From Herbidospora sakaeratensis (lineage in GTDB: Bacteria; Actinomycetota; Actinomycetes; Streptosporangiales; Streptosporangiaceae), in assembly GCF_001570525.1 (NCBI RefSeq), contig NZ_BBXC01000018.1, positions 1 to 41,000 on the forward strand: a stretch of DNA of 41,000 nt, written 5' to 3'. Below are positions 35,254 through 41,000 of the stretch, in pieces. Position 1 is the first letter of the stretch, and every line of letters begins with the position of its first letter. Below the pieces are notes generated by a model. The model made no database searches, had not been told where the DNA came from, and worked only from the letters and a program-made list of their open reading frames with translations. Both the position numbers and the translations under genes were made by a program.

Positions 35254-38200
35254 ATGGTGAAAGGCGCGCTGAGCAGGTTCGGAGCGGTGACGCGCGAGTG
35301 GTTCACCGGCGCCTTCGCCGAACCGACCGCCGCCCAGGAGGGCGCCTGGAACTCCATCGCCGACGGTGACAACACGCTGGTGGTGGCCCCGACCGGCTCG
35401 GGCAAGACGCTGGCGGCGTTCCTGTGGTCGATCGACCGGCTGGCGACGCGGGAGGATCCCGAGCGCAGGTGCCGCGTGATCTACGTGTCGCCGCTGAAGG
35501 CCCTGGCGGTCGACGTCGAGCGCAACCTGCGGGCGCCGCTGACCGGGGTGCGGCAGACGGCTCGGCGCACGGGGGTGGCCGTGCCGGAGATCTCGGTGGC
35601 GATCCGGTCAGGCGACACCCCGGCCGAAGACCGGCGGCGGTTCGCGTCCAAGCCGTCCGACATCCTGATCACCACGCCCGAGTCGCTGTTCCTGCTGCTC
35701 ACCTCGCAGGCGCGCGAGGCGCTGCGCGGGGTCGAGACGGTGATCGTCGACGAGGTCCACGCGGTGGCCGGCACCAAGCGGGGGGCCCATCTGGCCCTCA
35801 GCCTCGAACGGCTCGACGCCCTGCTGGAGAGGCCCGCGCAGCGGATCGGGTTGTCGGCGACCGTGCGGCCGGTCTCCGAGGTGGCGGCCTTCCTCGGGGG
35901 CGCGCGGCCGGCGAAGGTGGTGCAGCCGCCGTCCGAGAAGCAGATCGAGATCGACGTGGTCGTCCCGGTCGAAGACATGGCCGAGATCACCTCGCGCGAC
36001 GAGAACGAGCCCAATCGGCGCAGCATCTGGCCCCATGTGGAAGAACACCTGCTCGATCTGATCGAGGCCCATCGGTCGACGATCGTCTTCGCCAACTCGC
36101 GGCGGCTGTCGGAGCGTCTGTGCAGCCGCCTCAACGAGCTCGCATATGAGAGAAGCACGTCCGAGTCGATGCCCACGGGGGTGCCGGCCGAGCTGATGGC
36201 CCAGGCGGGGGCGTCCAAGGGGGCGATCCCCGAGGTCGTGCGGGCCCACCACGGGTCGGTGTCGAAGGAGGAGCGGTCGCAGATCGAGGAGGCGCTGAAG
36301 TCGGGGCGGCTGCCCGCGGTCGTGGCGACGTCCAGTCTGGAGCTGGGCATCGACATGGGGTCGGTCGACCTGGTCGCGTGCGTCGAGGCGCCGCCGAGCG
36401 TGGCGAGCGGGCTGCAGCGGGTCGGGCGGGCGGGGCACCAGGTGGGGGCCGTCTCGCGAGGGGTGATCTTCCCGAAATACCGGGGCGACCTGGTGCAGAC
36501 GGCCGTGGTGGCCGAGCGCATGAAGAGCGGCCAGATCGAGGAGATGCGCTATCCGCGCAACGCGCTCGACGTGCTGGCGCAGCAGATCGTCGCGATGACC
36601 GCCCTCGACGAGTGGACCGTCGACGAGCTCGAAACGGTGATCCGCCGGGCCGCGCCCTACGCCACGCTGCCCCGGTCGGCGCTGGAGGCCACACTCGACA
36701 TGCTGGCCGGGCGCTACCCGAGCGAGGAGTTCGCCGAGCTGCGTCCCCGCCTGGTGTGGGACCGGGTGACCGGCACCCTGCGCGGCCGTCCCGGGGCCCA
36801 GCGGCTCGCCGTCACCAACGGCGGCACCATTCCCGACCGGGGCCTGTTCGGCGTGTTCCTCGTCGGGGAGAAGGCGTCCCGGGTCGGGGAGCTCGACGAG
36901 GAGATGGTGTACGAATCCCGCGTCGGCGACGTCTTCGTCCTGGGCGCCACCTCGTGGCGGATCGAGGACATCACGGCCGACCGGGTGCTGGTCTCCCCCG
37001 CTCCGGGTCTGCCGGGGAAACTGCCCTTCTGGAAGGGCGACCCCCAGGGTCGTCCGGCCGAGCTGGGCCGGGCGATCGGGGCCTTCGTCCGGGAGCTGGC
37101 CGGGGCCGGTCCGGCCGCCGCCGAGCGTGTCCGCGGGGCGGGGCTCGACGAGTTCGCGACCGGCAACCTCATCGGCTATCTCGCCGAGCAGCGGGAGGCG
37201 ACCGGTTATGTGCCCGACGACCGCACGCTGCTGGTCGAGCGGTTCCACGACGAGCTGGGCGACTGGCGGGTGATCATCCACTCGCCGTTCGGGGCCCGGG
37301 TGCACGCGCCCTGGGCGCTGGCCATCGGGCGGCGGCTGCGGGAGCGTTACGGGGTCGACGTCCAGGCCGTCCACTCCGACGACGGGATCATCCTGCGCGT
37401 GCCCGACACCCTCGACGAGGCGCCGGGCGACGTGGCGGCGTTCGACCCCGAGGAGATCGAGCAGATCGTCACCGAGGAACTCGGCGGTTCGGCGCTGTTC
37501 GCGGCCCGGTTCCGCGAGTGCGCCGGGCGGTCGCTGCTGCTCCCGCGCCGCACCCCCGGGCGGCGCAGCCCTCTGTGGCAGCAGCGGCAGCGGTCGGCGT
37601 CGCTGCTGGGCGTGGCGGCCAAGTACGCCGGGTTCCCGGTCGTGCTCGAGACGATGCGCGAGTGCCTGCAGGACGTGTTCGACGTGCCCGGCCTGGTCCA
37701 GCTGATGCGCGACATCTCGGCGCGGCGCATCCGCGTGGTCGAGGTGGAGACCCGGCAGGCGTCGCCGTTCGCGGCGTCGCTGCTGTTCAACTACATCGGC
37801 GAGTTCATGTACGAGGGCGACGCGCCCCTCGCCGAACGCCGGGCCCAGGCTCTCGCGCTCGACACCACTCTCCTGGCCGAGCTGCTCGGCCAGGCCGACC
37901 TGCGCGAACTCCTCGATCCCGACGTGATCGCCGAGACCGAGCGCGAGCTCGCCCGGCTCGACCGGCCGCTGCGCGACGTCGAGGACCTGGCCGACCTGCT
38001 GCGCTCCCACGGGCCGCTGCTCGCCGAAGACGTGGCCATCCGCGAGGGCGATCCCGGCTGGCTGACCGAGCTGGAGCGGTCGCGGCGGGCCATCCAGGTG
38101 CGGGTCGCGGGGGTGCCGCAGTGGGCGGCGGTCGAAGACGCCTGGCGGCTGCGCGACGCGCTGGGGGCGCCGCTGCCGGTGGGGGTGCCACTGGAGTTCC

Positions 38201-39840
38201 TCGACGCGCCCGAGACGTCCGCCCGGCCCGATCCGCTGGGCGACCTGCTGTCCCGCCACGCCCGCACGCGCGGGCCGTTCCCGGCCTCGACCGCCGCCGG
38301 GCGGTTCGGCGTGGGGATCGCGGTGGTGTCCGACGCGCTGGCCCGGCTGGCGGCGTCCGGGCGGGTGGTGTCGGGCGAGTTCCGGCCCGGCGGGCGGGGT
38401 GAGGAGTGGTGCGACGCCGGGGTGCTGCGAATGCTGCGGCGGCGGTCGCTGGCCCGGCTGCGCAAGGAGGTCGAGCCGGTGCCGCCCGAGGCGCTGGCGA
38501 TGTTCCTGCCCCGCTGGCACGGCATCACGGCTCACGAACCACCGGGCACGGCCGGCGACGGGCAGGCCCGATCGGGTTCGGCCGCTTCCCATCGGGCGAT
38601 GGATTCGCTGGTCGCCGCCGTCGAACGGCTGCAGGGGGCGGCGGTTCCGGCGTCGGCGCTGGAGACGCTCGTGCTGCCGGGGCGGGTGCCCGGCTACTCT
38701 CCGGCGCTGCTCGACGAGCTGACCTCGTCGGGCGAGCTGCTCTGGGTGGGGCAGGGGGCGCTGCCCGGCGGCGACGGGTGGGTGTCCCTCTACTTCGCCG
38801 ACACCGCGCCGCTGCTGATGCCCGCGCCGGCTGAGATCACCATGACGCCGGTCCACGAGGCCGTGCTCGGCGTGCTGGCGGGCGGCGGGGCGCTGTTCTT
38901 CCGCGACCTGTCCAACCGGGTGGTGCACGACGGCCTGCCCGACGACGCCACGCTTGCGGCGGCGTTGTGGGACCTGGTCTGGTCGGGGCGGGTGACCGGC
39001 GACACGCTCGCCCCCTTGCGGGCCACGCTCGGGACGGGCAAGCCGGCCCATCGTCCGGCGTCGCCGTCACGGCGTCGCCGCGCCGTGCTGCCGACGCGGT
39101 CGGGGCCGCCGACGGTCGGCGGGCGGTGGTGGCTGCTGCCGGAGCCGTCGGCCGAGGTGACCCTGCGGGCCCAGGCACAGGCCGAGATGCTGCTCGAACG
39201 CCATGGCGTGGTGACGCGCGGCGGGGTGACCGCCGAGCGGCTGCCGGGCGGGTTCGCGGCCGTCTACCAGGTGCTGCGGGCGTTCGAGGAGAGCGGGCGG
39301 TGCCGCCGGGGCTACTTCGTCGAGGGGCTGGGCGGGGCACAGTTCGCATTGCCGGGGGCGGTCGACCGGCTGCGGGCGTCCGACCGCAAGGAGACTCCTT
39401 CGGCGGCTCCGGCGGAAGGTGACTACGTCGATCCGTGGACGGTCTGGCGTCCCCAGGAGGCCGCACGCGAGGCGCCCAAGGCGACGGTGATGGCGGCGGC
39501 CGATCCGGCCAACCCGTTCGGGGCGGCGCTGCCGTGGCCCGACCGGGGCGGCGACGCCGGGCACCGTCCGGGGCGCAAGGCCGGCGCGCTGGTGGTGACC
39601 GTGGCCGGGAAGCTGGTGCTCTATGTCGAACGGGGCGGGAAGACGCTGCTGTCCTTCGGGGAGGACGAGCATCTGACCGCAGCGGTGGGGGCGTTGGCGG
39701 GAGCCGTACGGGAAGGAGCACTGGGGCGGCTCACCGTCGAGCGGGCCGACGGGACGGCGATCAACGACTCACCCCTGGCGGCGGCACTCGAAGCGGCGGG
39801 TTTCCATCCGACCCCGCGCGGGCTTCGGATACGGGGGTGA
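35254..39840 (+). CDS. lhr: ATP-dependent helicase Lhr (full-length)
   Basis: A 1528-residue superfamily-2 helicase acting in DNA repair, 3'-to-5' on DNA or RNA:DNA hybrids. The core is at residues about 25-450: Walker A APTGSGKT (45-52), DEVH box (166-169), LSATVRP (motif III), SLELGIDMGSVDLV and QRVGRAGHQVG (motif VI). A winged-helix and Lhr core domain follow, with the long C-terminal extension (Lhr-CTD) seen in actinobacterial Lhr. The perfect ribosome site GGAGGTGG before the ATG at 35254 decides the start. Length matches mycobacterial Lhr (about 1510). The SDR gene follows 38 bases later. Confidence 0.96.
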   Translation: MVKGALSRFGAVTREWFTGAFAEPTAAQEGAWNSIADGDNTLVVAPTGSGKTLAAFLWSIDRLATREDPERRCRVIYVSPLKALAVDVERNLRAPLTGVRQTARRTGVAVPEISVAIRSGDTPAEDRRRFASKPSDILITTPESLFLLLTSQAREALRGVETVIVDEVHAVAGTKRGAHLALSLERLDALLERPAQRIGLSATVRPVSEVAAFLGGARPAKVVQPPSEKQIEIDVVVPVEDMAEITSRDENEPNRRSIWPHVEEHLLDLIEAHRSTIVFANSRRLSERLCSRLNELAYERSTSESMPTGVPAELMAQAGASKGAIPEVVRAHHGSVSKEERSQIEEALKSGRLPAVVATSSLELGIDMGSVDLVACVEAPPSVASGLQRVGRAGHQVGAVSRGVIFPKYRGDLVQTAVVAERMKSGQIEEMRYPRNALDVLAQQIVAMTALDEWTVDELETVIRRAAPYATLPRSALEATLDMLAGRYPSEEFAELRPRLVWDRVTGTLRGRPGAQRLAVTNGGTIPDRGLFGVFLVGEKASRVGELDEEMVYESRVGDVFVLGATSWRIEDITADRVLVSPAPGLPGKLPFWKGDPQGRPAELGRAIGAFVRELAGAGPAAAERVRGAGLDEFATGNLIGYLAEQREATGYVPDDRTLLVERFHDELGDWRVIIHSPFGARVHAPWALAIGRRLRERYGVDVQAVHSDDGIILRVPDTLDEAPGDVAAFDPEEIEQIVTEELGGSALFAARFRECAGRSLLLPRRTPGRRSPLWQQRQRSASLLGVAAKYAGFPVVLETMRECLQDVFDVPGLVQLMRDISARRIRVVEVETRQASPFAASLLFNYIGEFMYEGDAPLAERRAQALALDTTLLAELLGQADLRELLDPDVIAETERELARLDRPLRDVEDLADLLRSHGPLLAEDVAIREGDPGWLTELERSRRAIQVRVAGVPQWAAVEDAWRLRDALGAPLPVGVPLEFLDAPETSARPDPLGDLLSRHARTRGPFPASTAAGRFGVGIAVVSDALARLAASGRVVSGEFRPGGRGEEWCDAGVLRMLRRRSLARLRKEVEPVPPEALAMFLPRWHGITAHEPPGTAGDGQARSGSAASHRAMDSLVAAVERLQGAAVPASALETLVLPGRVPGYSPALLDELTSSGELLWVGQGALPGGDGWVSLYFADTAPLLMPAPAEITMTPVHEAVLGVLAGGGALFFRDLSNRVVHDGLPDDATLAAALWDLVWSGRVTGDTLAPLRATLGTGKPAHRPASPSRRRRAVLPTRSGPPTVGGRWWLLPEPSAEVTLRAQAQAEMLLERHGVVTRGGVTAERLPGGFAAVYQVLRAFEESGRCRRGYFVEGLGGAQFALPGAVDRLRASDRKETPSAAPAEGDYVDPWTVWRPQEAAREAPKATVMAAADPANPFGAALPWPDRGGDAGHRPGRKAGALVVTVAGKLVLYVERGGKTLLSFGEDEHLTAAVGALAGAVREGALGRLTVERADGTAINDSPLAAALEAAGFHPTPRGLRIRG

Positions 39841-39878
39841 TCGCCGCTTAGGGTGGGCATTCGAGGCGAGGAGGCGTA

Positions 39879-40802
39879 ATGGCATGGACGGCTGCGGACA
39901 TCGCCGATCTGTCGGGCAAGGGCGCGATCGTGACCGGCGCCGGCAACGGGCTCGGGCTCCTCGCGGCAGGTGAACTGGCCCGGCGGGGCGCGAAGGTCGT
40001 CTTCGCGGTACGCGACGTGACCAAGGGCGAGGCCGCCGCGGCACGGGTCCGCGCCGCCGCCCCCAAAGCCGAGATCGTGGTGTCGCGGCTCGATCTGGCC
40101 GACCTGTCGTCCGTGCGCGACTTCGCCGGGCGCATGCCCGAGGTGTTCCCCAACGGGCTCGACCTCCTGATGAACAACGCCGGCGTCATGGCACTGCCCC
40201 GGCGGCTGTCGGTCGACGGCTACGAGCTGCAGTTCGCGACCAATCACCTGGGGCATTTCGCGCTCACCGGGCTGCTGCTGTCGTCGCTGCTGCTGCGGCC
40301 CGCTCCCCGGGTGGTGACGGTGAGCTCCAACATGCACGCACGGGGGCGGATAGACTTCGACGACCTGCAGGGGAGCCGGAAGTACTCGCCTTACGGGGCC
40401 TACTCGCAGTCGAAGCTGGCCAACCTGCTCTTCGCCTACGAACTCCAGCGGCGGGCGGCGGCCACTCCCCTGTTGTCGCTGGCGGCGCATCCCGGCTATT
40501 CGGCTACCGGCCTGGGGGAGGCCGGGCCCCGGATGACGGGAAGTGCGCTGCAGGGGCTGCTCATGCGGGTGGGGAACGCGCTCATGGCGCAGCGCGCGGA
40601 GATGGGGGTGCTGCCGCAGCTGTACGCGGCCACGGCGCCCGGGGTGCCGCGCGGGGGGTACTTCGGTCCGGATGGGCGCGGGGAGATGCGGGGGTACCCG
40701 AAGCTCGTCTCCAGCAGCGCGGCCTCGCATGACGAGAGGGCGGCCCGCCGGTTGTGGGACGAGTCGGAGCAATTGACCGGAGTGCGCTACAGCTTCGCCT
40801 GA
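39879..40802 (+). CDS. SDR-family oxidoreductase (retinol dehydrogenase/WWOX-like)
   Basis: A 307-residue short-chain dehydrogenase of the longer type: TGAGNGLGLLAAGELARRG near residue 19, LDLADLSSVRDFA, NNAGVMALP near 100, FATNHLGHFALTGLLL, VTVSSNMH and YSQSKLANLLFAYEL near 180. These motifs fit the actinomycete SDRs often labelled oxidoreductase or retinol dehydrogenase-like. GGAGG lies close to the ATG. Substrate unknown. Its stop is followed by the 37-bp repeats at the window edge. Confidence 0.9.
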   Translation: MAWTAADIADLSGKGAIVTGAGNGLGLLAAGELARRGAKVVFAVRDVTKGEAAAARVRAAAPKAEIVVSRLDLADLSSVRDFAGRMPEVFPNGLDLLMNNAGVMALPRRLSVDGYELQFATNHLGHFALTGLLLSSLLLRPAPRVVTVSSNMHARGRIDFDDLQGSRKYSPYGAYSQSKLANLLFAYELQRRAAATPLLSLAAHPGYSATGLGEAGPRMTGSALQGLLMRVGNALMAQRAEMGVLPQLYAATAPGVPRGGYFGPDGRGEMRGYPKLVSSSAASHDERAARRLWDESEQLTGVRYSFA

Positions 40803-40878
40803 CGAGGCAGCGGATGCGAGCGCCGGCGGTTCAACGACGACGAGCGGGCGGCAGTCGCGGACGGTGAGCAGCACGCGG

Positions 40879-40989
40879 ACAACGCAGCCACACCACACCG
40901 CGGAACAGCACCCCCACAACACAACCGCACCAAACCGCAGAACAGCACCCCCACAACACAGCCGCACCAGACAGCGGAACAGTACGGCG
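40879..40989. repeat. Three tandem copies of a 37-bp unit (minisatellite)
   Basis: Units at 40879-40915, 40916-40952 and 40953-40989 share ACAACRCARCCRCACCA and CAGAACAGCACC-type ends (third copy AGTACGG) with about 80% identity. They are A/C-rich on the plus strand, unlike the surrounding DNA. No spacers separate the units, so this is not CRISPR. The 198 bases after the SDR stop hold nothing else that I can identify. Confidence 0.88.
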
Positions 40990-41000
40990 GTTGCAAACGC

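Noticed and set aside
35608-39051. 1147-residue antisense frame under lhr
   Set aside because: It lies wholly within lhr, is rich in Arg/Pro/Gly/His and has no recognisable domain; it is a GC-skew shadow.
40879-40989. CRISPR array
   Set aside because: Units abut without unique spacers and no cas gene is present.

Overview
The window is very GC-rich and has the gene content and order of an actinomycete chromosome. The neighbourhood (miaB, a LigB-like protein, miaA, dapF on one side; glutamate ABC transporter, recA-recX, DUF3046, Lhr on the other) is the arrangement I remember from Streptomyces. The RNase Y gene beside recX and the overall style point, by inference, to a member of the Streptosporangiaceae. 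No rRNA, tRNA, phage or transposase gene was recognised. This reads as core chromosome with a few unusual accessory traits.

Left part (1-13.8 kb): the end of a glycolate oxidase operon (glcE end, glcF) with an IclR regulator; a DUF2277 protein; a lipid-anchored HNH nuclease; a minus-strand run miaA-dapF-SCO6745-like-TPR protein-SDR; two tandem MT0933-type small proteins; ogt; an RNase Z-like hydrolase facing a LigB-like protein; then two cell-surface proteins (a single-pass acidic protein and a CAP-domain lipoprotein) with repeat-rich DNA between genes.

Middle (13.8-26.5 kb): miaB; a NarL/LuxR-type two-component system; a small membrane protein; a complete glutamate-type ABC importer (ATPase, binding protein, two permeases) followed by a second binding-protein paralogue that has lost part of its ligand site; an S9 peptidase; an alpha-oxoamine synthase that looks like the CAI-1 autoinducer synthase CqsA; and a secreted alpha/beta hydrolase. 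Similar palindromes (sharing AATGTCCCG) lie upstream of the sensor kinase and between the membrane protein and the transporter, suggesting that the two-component system controls itself and its neighbours.

Right part (26.5-41 kb): RNase Y with a structured leader; recX and recA read from one strand with a LexA box in front of recA. RecX is strikingly enlarged: a normal RecX domain of about 160 residues sits behind about 790 residues of low-complexity, repeat-built sequence. Next come a small unknown gene, an SDR, a VOC-DUF3046-unknown operon, the 1528-residue helicase Lhr, another SDR, and a 37-bp tandem repeat at the edge. The best candidates for something undescribed are the CqsA-like synthase, the giant RecX, the truncated binding-protein paralogue and the shared operator.
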